A stretch of 64,000 bases of DNA from CAIYUC01 sp963682005 (lineage in GTDB: Bacteria; Bacteroidota; Bacteroidia; Bacteroidales; FEN-979): assembly GCA_963682005.1 (NCBI GenBank), contig OY820914.1, positions 1,426,001 to 1,490,000 on the forward strand. The letters are read 5' to 3'. The notes under the pieces were generated by a model, which had not been told where the DNA came from, did no database searches, and was given only the letters and a program-made list of their open reading frames with translations. Positions 17,349 through 25,529 of the stretch are shown here, piece after piece. The position numbers were made by a program, and so were the translations under genes. The stretch's first letter is position 1; the number at the start of each line of letters is the position of its first letter.

Positions 17349-19481
17349 CTATTCCCTGATGAATTTTCCGACAAGCACTTTTGTAGGGTCGGCAACTTTG
17401 ATGAAATATAAACCGGATGGAAGATCCCCAACCTGAATATCGGTCTTATAACCGATACTGTACACGGTCAAGACTTCATTACCGGTAATATTATAAACAT
17501 GTATTTCATTCTTAGTTTCCTCATATGAAACATGATCCGGAAATTCAACCGAAATTATTTCTGACGCAGGATTTGGTGAGATCTTAAGCACGGTTGATTC
17601 TTGTATTCCGGGAATCCAGGTTCCTCCGCCATCTGTGGTTTTCAATATGGTTCCGTAGCTGCCCGTCACATACCCGGTATTGGCATCTGTAAACCAGGAG
17701 GAAAAAAGCCATAATGGTGAGCTCACAGGCCGGATAACCTGGTTTGTCCATGTTGAACCTCCATCGATTGTATGTATGATTTGGGCACAGTGGCCGGTCA
17801 CATAGCCAACATATTGATCATAAAAATGAATTGACTCCAGTGAACAGGTCCCTGTACCCTTAGCTGCCCAGGTAATCCCGCCGTCTGTAGTTTTAAGGAT
17901 CGAGGGTGTGTAAGGATATTCAACCGAATCACCAATGGCGAAACCGTTGAGCGCATCAAAGAAGAAGATCTTTTTTAATCCGTAAGGTATGCCAGACGAG
18001 TGCAAAAACCAGGATGATCCGCCATCTGTTGTCTTTAATATAATTCCGTAATGAGGGTAGTTGCCATGATGGCCGGCAATAAAACCTACATTCTGATCGA
18101 TAAACCTCACATCATTTAACTCATCAGTGGTTCCTGAAGGTACATTTATCCATGTCGTACCTCCATTGTTCGTATGCAGGAGCAGACCGTTTCCTCCAAC
18201 GACACATCCATTATTGGCATCTGAAAATGAGACGGAAAAAAAACTCTGCTGCGTTCCGGAACTCTGGCTGCTCCAGGATTCGCCGCCATCTGTCGTTTTC
18301 ACGATCGTGCCGAACCATCCGACGGCATAACCGGTTGAACCATTAGGGAAACACATCGTTGAAAGTAGACTGTTTGTACCGGATGGCTTATGATTCCATG
18401 TTATTCCGCCATCTGTTGTTTTAATAATCGTTCCATAAGAGCCCGCCGCGATTCCCGTATTTTCCTGTAGAAAAACAACAGACCACAGTCCCTGTTCAGT
18501 GACGCTTGTCAGGTTGTTCCACTGTGAACCGCCATTGCCGGTTTTCAGGATCGTGCCATATCGACCGACTGCATAACCTGTATTTGTATCCGAAAAATAA
18601 CAGGAATTGATCGCATTATAGGTTCCTGCATCCTGTTCAGTCCAGGTAGAGCCTCCGTCGCTGGTTTTTATAATAACACCCTCCAGGTAATCAGGTTTCC
18701 ATCCCATTGCATAAGCGACGGTATCATTGCTTGCGAAAACGGTTAATAGAGAATTTTGAGTTGAAGTAACCTGGCTGGTCCATGTATTTCCTCCATTTGT
18801 CGTCTTAAGGATAATTCCATAATAGCCCACAGCATAGCCTGTGTCAGCATTTATATAACGTACAGATTTCAGATGGCGATAGGTTCCCGAAACCTGGCTG
18901 ACCCATGTCTGTCCCCCGTTAATGGTTTTCAGAATCATTCCCGAATCGCCTGCAACGTAACCGGTATTGGCATCGGTAAACCAGACGGAGGAGAGCATCT
19001 TTCCGGACACGGAAGCCAGGATAGTCCAGTTCATGCCCCCATCTACGGATTTCATGATTATTCCGGTATCGGAGGGATAATAAGTGCCGCCAACTGCGTA
19101 CCCGGTCGACGAATTTGTAAAAAACAGGGACCACAATGACAAATCAATACCGGCCGAATGCATTTCCCATGATAAACCTGCATCACTGGTTTTGAGAACA
19201 CGGCCTGAATCACCTGCAGCAATACCATTGTTTGCATCGATGAAATAAACAGAATAGAGGTTCGCAGTCGTTCCGGAGGATTGAATATTCCATGACACTC
19301 CAGCATCGGTGGTTTTTAATATCGTTCCATTGTTCCCAACCGCAAACCCCGTATTTGCATCAGTGAAACAGACGGATGTTAAGTCATTGTCTGTTGGTTC
19401 AGGGTTAAGCCACTGCCATTCCTGGGGTTTTGATTCAAGAAATGAAAAAAGAATGATGAATACCAGGATGATTTTTTTCAT
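17349..19481 (-). CDS. YCF48/BNR-repeat secreted protein with T9SS sorting domain
   Basis: Start chosen at the Met before MKKIILVFIILFSFLESKPQ. About 14 beta-propeller blades follow with the recurrent pattern 'VxFxDxNTGYAVGxxGxILKTTDGGxTW', as in the YCF48-like photosystem assembly factor family, which in Bacteroidota is a common extracellular propeller. The C-terminal about 80 residues begin LKISPNPASEIISVEFPD and end SGLYFIKVADPTKVLVGKF, a type A T9SS sorting domain that directs secretion and surface attachment. Ligand unknown. The 13 additional in-frame codons upstream are not needed. Confidence 0.9.
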   Translation of the reverse strand: MKKIILVFIILFSFLESKPQEWQWLNPEPTDNDLTSVCFTDANTGFAVGNNGTILKTTDAGVSWNIQSSGTTANLYSVYFIDANNGIAAGDSGRVLKTSDAGLSWEMHSAGIDLSLWSLFFTNSSTGYAVGGTYYPSDTGIIMKSVDGGMNWTILASVSGKMLSSVWFTDANTGYVAGDSGMILKTINGGQTWVSQVSGTYRHLKSVRYINADTGYAVGYYGIILKTTNGGNTWTSQVTSTQNSLLTVFASNDTVAYAMGWKPDYLEGVIIKTSDGGSTWTEQDAGTYNAINSCYFSDTNTGYAVGRYGTILKTGNGGSQWNNLTSVTEQGLWSVVFLQENTGIAAGSYGTIIKTTDGGITWNHKPSGTNSLLSTMCFPNGSTGYAVGWFGTIVKTTDGGESWSSQSSGTQQSFFSVSFSDANNGCVVGGNGLLLHTNNGGTTWINVPSGTTDELNDVRFIDQNVGFIAGHHGNYPHYGIILKTTDGGSSWFLHSSGIPYGLKKIFFFDALNGFAIGDSVEYPYTPSILKTTDGGITWAAKGTGTCSLESIHFYDQYVGYVTGHCAQIIHTIDGGSTWTNQVIRPVSSPLWLFSSWFTDANTGYVTGSYGTILKTTDGGGTWIPGIQESTVLKISPNPASEIISVEFPDHVSYEETKNEIHVYNITGNEVLTVYSIGYKTDIQVGDLPSGLYFIKVADPTKVLVGKFIRE

Positions 19482-19533
19482 AATAGTCACGTTCGTGAAC
19501 AAGAGAAATCCTGATTTCAATAAATGGTTTTAT

Positions 19534-19714
19534 GATTAATCACTATTGTACCAGTAATTTTACAAATTATCGAAAATCTGAATAATACACCGATTCTAAT
19601 ATTTTCATTTCAGTTCATCGTACCCATCCCCCGTCCCCTTCCCTACTAGTAGGGAAGGGGTGCAGGGGTAGGGTACGGTTAAGATTATTGGTATAATTGC
19701 GATCATTCAAAAAT
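19534..19714. repeat. GTACCC dispersed hairpin repeat, copy 2 (full)
   Basis: Left part GATTAATCACTATTGTACCA, then a GTACCC...GGGTAC hairpin containing a 26-bp perfect palindrome centred on ACTAGT (about 19634-19661). The right part is TTGGTATAATTGCGATCATT. It is nearly the same as 36604-36796 except for the hairpin core. Confidence 0.85.
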
Positions 19715-19841
19715 GGTTTTAACTATTTGTAAGTTTATTCAATGTTTAACATGGAATATCAAAGTTTCAACCAAAGTAAAATTACAAAATATCTGAACAA
19801 AATACATGTTATTGGAAATAAACGTGAAAAACGGATGTCGA

Positions 19842-19969
19842 ATGCTGGATGCTGGATGCTGGATGCTGGATGCTGGATGCTGGATGCTGGATGCTGGATG
19901 CTGGATGCTGGATGCTGGATGCTGGATGCTGGATGCTGGATGCTGGATGCTGGATGCTGGATGCTGGAT
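19842..19969. repeat. Perfect ATGCTGG heptamer tandem array (18 copies)
   Basis: 128 bp of uninterrupted ATGCTGG. Because 7 is not a multiple of 3, every frame reads through and encodes a 7-residue periodic peptide (CWMLDAG on plus, HPASSIQ on minus). I do not call a gene here: no conserved context, and both strands are equally open. A degenerate relative is at 21674-21729 in inverse orientation. Confidence 0.95.
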
Positions 19970-19999
19970 ATAAAGATAGGCGTTTATTCAATACCATCG

Positions 20000-20027
20000 T
20001 AATTCGTAATTCGTAATCCGTAATTAA
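20000..20027. repeat. TAATTCG heptamer array (4 units)
   Basis: TAATTCG, TAATTCG, TAATCCG, TAATTAA, 30 bp after the ATGCTGG array. Together with 19534-19969 it fills the approximately 575-bp gap between the YCF48 gene and the CAP gene, in which no gene is seen. Confidence 0.8.
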
Positions 20028-20056
20028 TTCCATCCTCTGTCCTCCGTCCTCACCGC

Positions 20057-20779
20057 CTAATACCCAAACTCCTGTATCCACTGGAACATCCCCTCATGCA
20101 ACCCGGCAGAGTAACATGCAACTGATGTCCATTTCGGGTTCAGGATGTTCTTGCGGTGGCCGTAGCCGGGGATCCCGCTGTCGATCAGCAGCAGGAGTAC
20201 GATCTCACGGGCGGTGGGCTCGGGGTATTTGCTGGCAAGGTTTTCATTCCCGTCTTTCATCTTCGGCGAGAATTTCCGGATCCGGTCCCAGGGATAGGAC
20301 TTGTCGCTGCCGCGGTGGCCGAGGCTCCAGTGATGCCGCGACTGGTCATTTGCATGTTTCTCAGCTGCTGCATAAAGACCTTTATCGGGTTGCAGAATGG
20401 TGAGCGGTGACAAGTTATTCAGTTCTTTAATGAGGCTTTCAATGGCTTCAACTTCCTCCTCGTTCTGGTAATGCCAGCCCGTATCGATTTTCATGGGCTG
20501 CTCTTTCCCGTCGACGAACCGGACCGTTTGCGAGATGGAATAATTCTTTTCACCCTTTCCGTATTTTGCAAGCACCTCCTTTGCATTTTTCAGATCCTTT
20601 TCCAGGAATTGAATGTAGCCTTTCGGATCGGAACGAAGCAGGTTGAGCTCTGCGATCATCGCCTTTTCCTCCGGCTTCATGTAGGAGCAGCTTTTGGCTG
20701 TGTTCAGCTGATCCTTTTTCTGGGCAAAGCCCGGATGAGTGAATGGAACGAGCAGGAGAAAGGACAGGAAGATCTTCAT
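20057..20779 (-). CDS. Secreted CAP-domain (SCP/PR1-like) protein
   Basis: A 240-residue protein with signal peptide MKIFLSFLLLVPFTHPGFAQ. The CAP domain spans about residues 35-240. Visible signatures: MIAELNLLRSDPKGYIQFLE at the start, then AEKHANDQSRHHWSLGHRG, then GNENLASKYP and GHRKNILNPKWTSVACYS. The His/Glu positions of the CAP cavity are present. Bacterial CAP proteins are extracytoplasmic, with roles in lipid binding or proteolysis in some cases; the function here is not predictable. Confidence 0.9.
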   Translation of the reverse strand: MKIFLSFLLLVPFTHPGFAQKKDQLNTAKSCSYMKPEEKAMIAELNLLRSDPKGYIQFLEKDLKNAKEVLAKYGKGEKNYSISQTVRFVDGKEQPMKIDTGWHYQNEEEVEAIESLIKELNNLSPLTILQPDKGLYAAAEKHANDQSRHHWSLGHRGSDKSYPWDRIRKFSPKMKDGNENLASKYPEPTAREIVLLLLIDSGIPGYGHRKNILNPKWTSVACYSAGLHEGMFQWIQEFGY

Positions 20780-20864
20780 AAATGAAAGCTTGGATAAATC
20801 TTAAACAATGAAAAACAGGTGAATATTGTTGTCTCACTGGGAAAATATTTCTTCTTTTTTGGCT

Positions 20865-20872
20865 TACCTTTA
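20865..20872 (+). promoter_or_regulatory. Possible -7 element
   Basis: TACCTTTA, one base off consensus, 29 bp upstream of ATG 20901; it excludes the upstream in-frame TTG as a start. Confidence 0.35.
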
Positions 20873-20900
20873 TATTGAAAATTCACGAAAAGAGGAAACA

Positions 20901-21599
20901 ATGAAATCAGTAGGTATTACGGCTACAAAATGGATTGGATTGATATGCCTGCTGGTTGTTGAAGGCCTTTGGGCCCAGGAAGCAGCACCGGAAACCAGGG
21001 AATTGGAACAAAAATTCCTGGAATCCCGGAAAGCCAGTGACGAACTTCAGCGGAACTACATCTGGAACTCGCGCACCGATATAACAAGAGAAGGAAAGGT
21101 GATGGAAATGCTGATCGAAGAAAACATCATGGGTCCCGACGGGAGGATCATCAGGAAGATCATCAATGACCAGGAAGCAAAGCTCCCTTCAAGTTTCCTG
21201 ATCCATCAGATTGCCGAGGACGAAAAGGAGAAAATCATAGCGTTCATGAAAGGGCTTCATGCCTACCTCCTTGAATATTCCCTTCCGCAACAGGACAAGG
21301 TCAGCAAGTTCTTTTCCGAAGCACCCCCCCCTGTCGCCGATGTAAATGGACTTATCCTGGTATCCGGAGAAAATGTCGTCAGCAAGGGCGATAAGCTTGA
21401 CTGGTGGATCGATCATAAAACGTGGAGCATTTCAAAGGCATCCATCGTCACCACTTTCGAGGGAGACCAGATCGAATTCAATGCGGCCTATAACCTTCTT
21501 CCATGCGGGTTAAATTACCTGGCCTTTGCCGAGATCATCATCCCGGCTAAAAAGATCACCATCCTGATCCATTGTTATGACTACACAAATAAAGGGTAA
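20901..21599 (+). CDS. Secreted protein of unknown function
   Basis: ATG 20901 is preceded by a purine-rich AGAGGA at a good Shine-Dalgarno distance, which is unusual in this window. About 232 residues: signal peptide ending near GLWAQ, then a helical charged region (about 25-115), a Pro-rich hinge SEAPPPVADV and a beta-rich C-terminal half (DKLDWWIDHKTWSISKASIV). I recognise no family. The stop codon lies within the first AATTATG repeat unit. Probably periplasmic. Confidence 0.7.
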   Translation: MKSVGITATKWIGLICLLVVEGLWAQEAAPETRELEQKFLESRKASDELQRNYIWNSRTDITREGKVMEMLIEENIMGPDGRIIRKIINDQEAKLPSSFLIHQIAEDEKEKIIAFMKGLHAYLLEYSLPQQDKVSKFFSEAPPPVADVNGLILVSGENVVSKGDKLDWWIDHKTWSISKASIVTTFEGDQIEFNAAYNLLPCGLNYLAFAEIIIPAKKITILIHCYDYTNKG

Positions 21600-21673
21600 A
21601 TTATGAATTATGACTCACCACCTCGCCAGTTCACCAGATGTAGAGTGACAAAGTAACAAAGTAACAAAGTTAC

Positions 21674-21729
21674 CATCCAGCATCAAGCATCAAGCATCAA
21701 GCATCAAGCATCCAGTATCCAGCATCCAG
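21674..21729. repeat. CATCAAG/CATCCAG heptamer array (8 units) next to a promoter
   Basis: Units: CATCCAG, four CATCAAG, CATCCAG, TATCCAG, CATCCAG. Ends 9 bp before the -7 element of the downstream gene, so it occupies the -33 region. Confidence 0.9.
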
Positions 21730-21738
21730 CATCTGTAT

Positions 21739-21746
21739 TACCTTTG
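21739..21746 (+). promoter_or_regulatory. -7 element of the F420-reductase-like gene
   Basis: TACCTTTG, an exact match to TAnnTTTG, 50 bp upstream of ATG 21797. The expected -33 position falls inside the heptamer array. Confidence 0.6.
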
Positions 21747-21796
21747 TACTATCACAATGGAATCGACAAATGTTGGATCAACAAAAACGATGAGCG

Positions 21797-22444
21797 ATGA
21801 AAAAAGTTGGAATTCTCGGCTCAGGGCCTGTCGGACAGGCTCTCGCCAATGGATTTTTAAAGGTTGGACATGAAGTGATGATCGGAACAGGCGATGTAAA
21901 GAAGCTGACCGAATGGAAGTCAAAAGCCGGGCAGAATGCATATACGGGAAGCTTTGCGGATGCCGCGAAATTCGGGGAGATGATCATTCTTGCCGTAAAA
22001 GGGAATGTGGCGGTTGATTTGATAAAGAAAACCGGCGCCTCGTTATTCTCCGGGAAAACGGTGATCGACACCACGAACCCGATTGAAGATGCACCTCCGG
22101 TAAACGGGGTGATAAAGTTTTTCACCGATCTCAATGAATCCCTGCTTGAGAAACTTCAGAAAGCCTACCCGGAAATCCGCTTCGTGAAAGCCTTTAACAG
22201 CATAGGGAATTCATTCATGGTCAACCCGGCTTTCCCGGGCGGAAAACCTTCGATGTTCTATTGCGGGAACGATGAGAAAGCCAAAGCAGAAGTCAGGGTG
22301 ATCCTGGAACAGTTTGGATTTGAGCCCGAAGACATGGGGAAAGCCGAGGCCGCAAGAGCCATCGAGCCGTTATGCATGCTTTGGTGCATCCCGGGAATGC
22401 TCCGGAATGAATGGACGCACGGGTTCAAACTGTTAAAATTATGA
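21797..22444 (+). CDS. NADPH-dependent F420 reductase-like oxidoreductase
   Basis: A 215-residue protein. An N-terminal Rossmann fold opens with MKKVGILGSGPVGQALANGF (GxGxxG) and is followed by GHEVMIGTGD, AVKGN and TTNPIEDAP, all characteristic of the F420_oxidored/NADP-binding family. The helix KAFNSIGNSFMVNP is the usual family feature after the nucleotide-binding domain. Members reduce or oxidise using NADPH; in organisms without F420 the second substrate is unknown. The terminal codons are formed by an AATTATG repeat (stop TGA at 22442). Confidence 0.85.
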   Translation: MKKVGILGSGPVGQALANGFLKVGHEVMIGTGDVKKLTEWKSKAGQNAYTGSFADAAKFGEMIILAVKGNVAVDLIKKTGASLFSGKTVIDTTNPIEDAPPVNGVIKFFTDLNESLLEKLQKAYPEIRFVKAFNSIGNSFMVNPAFPGGKPSMFYCGNDEKAKAEVRVILEQFGFEPEDMGKAEAARAIEPLCMLWCIPGMLRNEWTHGFKLLKL

Positions 22445-22543
22445 ATTATGAGGGTGAATTATGAATTATGATTCTTAGCTCACCAGCGTCATCCCAGCGA
22501 AAGCGGGAACACCAACGTCATTCCCGCTTTCGCGGGAATCTCG
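22437..22543. repeat. AATTATG heptamers followed by two GCGGGAA hairpins (likely bidirectional terminator)
   Basis: Units AATTATG (22437-22450 and 22457-22470), then two REP-like palindromes: GTCATCCCAGCGAAAGCGGG (from 22488) and CATTCCCGCTTTCGCGGGAA (from 22519). They sit between convergent genes, so they may end transcription from both sides. Confidence 0.65.
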
Positions 22544-23515
22544 TTAATCCGGGTCATTGAACATCTCCCTGAGGGTCTCCTTATCCTTAACGGTCCAGAA
22601 ATAACCTTCGGGCTCGAGTTCATAGATCCCTTCAATACCTTTGGATAAACGGGGTTCAGCAGATCTTGCAACATCAAGGTATTTACCGGACTTTTTCATG
22701 TTGCCTTTCTGAAAGTATGCAATGGCCAGATTCACATTCGCATAAACAGACTGTTCATCGATTCTCAGGCACGCATTAAAATTTTCGATCGCCTTACCAG
22801 ACCGTCCCATTTGTAAGAAAGCATAACCACGGTTTGCATAAGCATAAGGAGTTTCAGGGCTCAGGGTGATCGCATTATTAAAATCGTCAATTGAATTGTC
22901 ATAATCCGCCAGGATCAAATAATAAAACCCCCGTGTATTGTACAAATCATAACTTCCCGGAACGATAGAGATGCATTTTGATATTTCCTTCACCGCTCCT
23001 GTATAATCCTTGATCTGGTAAAGGGCCAGACTCATGTTTTTGTAAGCTTCAGCATTTTTGGGATCCAGGCTGGTGGTTTTGGCATAATCGGCAATGGCCT
23101 CCTTGTACATTTTCAGTTTATTTTCAGCAGATCCGCGATTGTTGTATGCGCTGGCAAATTTCGGATCGATCTCAATCGCCTTATCATAATCGGCAATGGC
23201 ACCTTTGTAATCATTCAGGTTGAATTTCGCAACACCGCGATTGTTGAAAGCCGCAGCATAAACCGGATCGAGTTCGATGGCGGTTGAATAATCCTTTATG
23301 GCATCATCGTATTTTTGCAAAATAAAATAAACCTCTCCCCGCAGCGCAAATTTCGTGGCAGTTCCCCCGAATTCATCAATCGATCTTGTAAAATTGGAGA
23401 GTTTGTCGTATGCTTCAATTGATTCAATTCCCCGCAGCAGCCATTTGTCATCTTGTGCCAGAAGCATCATCGGAATAGAAAGAGCGCAAAAAACCAGCAA
23501 CAGAATTTTTTTCAT
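22544..23515 (-). CDS. Exported TPR-repeat protein
   Basis: Start set at the Met of MKKILLLVFCALSIPMMLLA, a clear signal peptide; 8 extra codons upstream are discarded. About seven tetratricopeptide repeats fill the protein, with the pattern 'AxxNRGxAxxxLxxYxxAIxDYxxAIxxDPxxA' (for example YAAAFNNRGVAKFNLNDYKG). TPRs mediate protein-protein binding. No enzymatic domain. The partner is unknown; a periplasmic location is inferred. Confidence 0.88.
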   Translation of the reverse strand: MKKILLLVFCALSIPMMLLAQDDKWLLRGIESIEAYDKLSNFTRSIDEFGGTATKFALRGEVYFILQKYDDAIKDYSTAIELDPVYAAAFNNRGVAKFNLNDYKGAIADYDKAIEIDPKFASAYNNRGSAENKLKMYKEAIADYAKTTSLDPKNAEAYKNMSLALYQIKDYTGAVKEISKCISIVPGSYDLYNTRGFYYLILADYDNSIDDFNNAITLSPETPYAYANRGYAFLQMGRSGKAIENFNACLRIDEQSVYANVNLAIAYFQKGNMKKSGKYLDVARSAEPRLSKGIEGIYELEPEGYFWTVKDKETLREMFNDPD

Positions 23516-23555
23516 AACCGAAAGGATTTCAGGTTGCAATTTAGGGAAAAAAGAC

Positions 23556-23601
23556 CTCTCCCCCTACCCCTCCACTTCAAGGGGAGGGGTAGGGGGTGGG
23601 G
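23556..23601. repeat. CCCCTACCCC / GGGGTAGGGG hairpin
   Basis: Inverted repeat CCCCCTACCCCTCC (arm) with GGAGGGGTAGGGGG around ACTTCAAG, located at the stop of the radical SAM gene. Same sequence class as the GTACCC repeats; a plausible terminator. Confidence 0.6.
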
Positions 23602-25224
23602 TCATTTGCCGGTACCATTGCTTTGCAGCATCATGGTGTTGAATTTATGTTCACCTGTTTTTTCCACAGCAGCGATCATATTGTTGGTGACAGAAACGAT
23701 ATAATCCTTTTGCTTGCGGAAATGAATGAACATGGCGGCCAGGTTTACGGCGGCTTCAATTCCCTTCGGGTTTTTCAGGATGACAGTGAAGAACATTTTC
23801 CAATAGAGGAGCCCGGTAGCCCGGGAAAACCCGGCTATCCTGCATACCCGGAGGAACGACCGCATGTAAACCAGCCATGTAAAGAAATCAGGGGTATGTT
23901 TGTATTCTGGTTTAATGTTCAGCCCTGTAAATACGACCCGTTTGTAATAGTTTGCCGGATTGAATATGCTGTCGATCACCCTTACATAGTTTTTCAGTAT
24001 TTCTGTCCGGGGGATCAGGGTCTTGAAATTTAACCCGCTGGTCATCTGATCAATATCTTCCTCCCTGACGGATTTGGACGCTTGATGGAACAACCGTTCC
24101 TCTGTTGCAAGCCGGCGCGTGAGTTGCGTATTCGGCAAGGCATACAGTAACCCGATCATGGCCATGCAGATCCCTGAATCCTGTATGGATTTTACCATCT
24201 GGCCGGCGATCTCTTCCTTGTCGCTGTCGAAGCCAAGGATATAACCTCCGTTGCTGACCATCCCGTAGGACAGGATCTTTCTTACGGCAGTTTCAATCGG
24301 GATGTTGACATTCTGCTGTTTCTGATTCAACGCCAGTGTATCACTGTCAGGCGTTTCAATTCCCAGGAAGACATAACGGAAATCCGCATCTTTCATGAGC
24401 TGAAGCAACTCATCATCTTCCGCAAGGTTTACCGATGCTTCGGTGGTGAAATAAAACGGGTGCTTCCGTTCTTTCGACCACTTAATGATCTCACGCAGAA
24501 GATCCTTGACTTTTCTTTTGTTGCCGATGAAATTGTCGTCAACCATGTCGATGTGGCCACGATACCCTAATGAATAAAGGGTCTGCAGTTCATTAAGAAG
24601 CTGTTCGTTCGACTTATACCGGGGAGTACGGCCGTATAATTCAATAACATCACAGAATTCGCAATTAAACGGACATCCGCGAACGAACTGGATCCCGATC
24701 ATGATATAGTTGTGGAAATCGATGAGATCAAATCTCGGAACGACCGTATCAAGCATGTTTGCTTTTTCAGAGGAAACAAATGTTCCGCTCAGCGCCCCCT
24801 TCTGAAGTTCGTTTAAGAATAGCGGAATGGTGATCTCACCTTCCCCGAGCACCAGGTAATCGGCATCCTTGTATATGTCCGGCTGTGATGTAGGGTCTGG
24901 TCCGCCAAGAACGATCTTGCGGTCCAGGTTATGAGTCCGGACGATAAGATCAAGAATGCTGTTCTGCTGAGGGAGCATACCCCCCGAACATACAACATCT
25001 GCCCAAAGGATGTGCTCATCCAGCAAGGGTTCGACATTCTCGTCAATTAAACGGAATTTCCAGTGCTGGGGTAAAAGTGCTGCTACTGTTAACAATCCCA
25101 GCGGGGCGGCAGGATATTTTTTTCCTACGATCTTGCAGACTGCCTGGTAATTCCAAAAGCTAAAAGGGGAAAATTTTGTCTGGACAAGGAGACAGTTAAT
25201 TATTCCAGAGGAGAAATCCTTCAT
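23602..25224 (-). CDS. B12-binding-type radical SAM protein (DUF4070-like C-terminus)
   Basis: A 540-residue protein. The N-terminal Rossmann-like B12-binding domain (about 10-140) includes AAPLGLLTVAALLP and VLGGPDPTSQPD. The radical SAM core has the cluster motif RGCPFNCEFCDV (Cys about 194, 198, 201) and MVDDNFIGN. The C-terminal DUF4070-type helical region follows. This arrangement matches lipid- or hopanoid-modifying and related methyl- or rearrangement-type enzymes, but the substrate cannot be named. A -7 element (TATATTTG, complement of 25252-25259) lies 28 bp upstream. Confidence 0.88.
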   Translation of the reverse strand: MKDFSSGIINCLLVQTKFSPFSFWNYQAVCKIVGKKYPAAPLGLLTVAALLPQHWKFRLIDENVEPLLDEHILWADVVCSGGMLPQQNSILDLIVRTHNLDRKIVLGGPDPTSQPDIYKDADYLVLGEGEITIPLFLNELQKGALSGTFVSSEKANMLDTVVPRFDLIDFHNYIMIGIQFVRGCPFNCEFCDVIELYGRTPRYKSNEQLLNELQTLYSLGYRGHIDMVDDNFIGNKRKVKDLLREIIKWSKERKHPFYFTTEASVNLAEDDELLQLMKDADFRYVFLGIETPDSDTLALNQKQQNVNIPIETAVRKILSYGMVSNGGYILGFDSDKEEIAGQMVKSIQDSGICMAMIGLLYALPNTQLTRRLATEERLFHQASKSVREEDIDQMTSGLNFKTLIPRTEILKNYVRVIDSIFNPANYYKRVVFTGLNIKPEYKHTPDFFTWLVYMRSFLRVCRIAGFSRATGLLYWKMFFTVILKNPKGIEAAVNLAAMFIHFRKQKDYIVSVTNNMIAAVEKTGEHKFNTMMLQSNGTGK

Positions 25225-25529
25225 GCAAATAATAATTCAATAAATAATTTACAAATATAACTCAAAAAGAACGAATTAATTGCATCTTATCCAGATAGAT
25301 GAATGTATTGTCTGTTTTGTTTACATCCAAGAATGCCCTGTTTATGCAGAATCTCCGTGACCCCTGTGCCTTCTCCGTGTTCTCTATGGTTGTAAATTTT
25401 TACCAAAGAGACCACAGGTAAAAGATTTTAATTGCCTCATCCCCTGCACCCCTTCTCCTTCAGGAGAAGGGGACGGGGGTTGATGTGCTTTGGATTAATT
25501 CCCCGCCGGTTGCCGGGTGTAGTTTGTTT
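25225..25529. other. Non-coding gap with promoter and dispersed repeats
   Basis: Contains the -7 element for the radical SAM gene (25252-25259), a GACCCCTGTGCCTTC/ACCAAAGAGACCACAGG repeat (25361-25416) and a second TTGCCTCATCCCCTGCACC hairpin repeat (25433-25520) ending beside the helicase stop. No gene seen. Confidence 0.6.
25252..25259 (-). promoter_or_regulatory. -7 element of the radical SAM gene
   Basis: TATATTTG on the minus strand, exact consensus. Confidence 0.55.

Noticed and set aside
19742..20081. Open frames on both strands over the ATGCTGG array (CWMLDAG and HPASSIQ repeats)
   Set aside because: Any frame through a stop-free 7-bp repeat stays open; no promoter, signal or conserved flank supports a gene.
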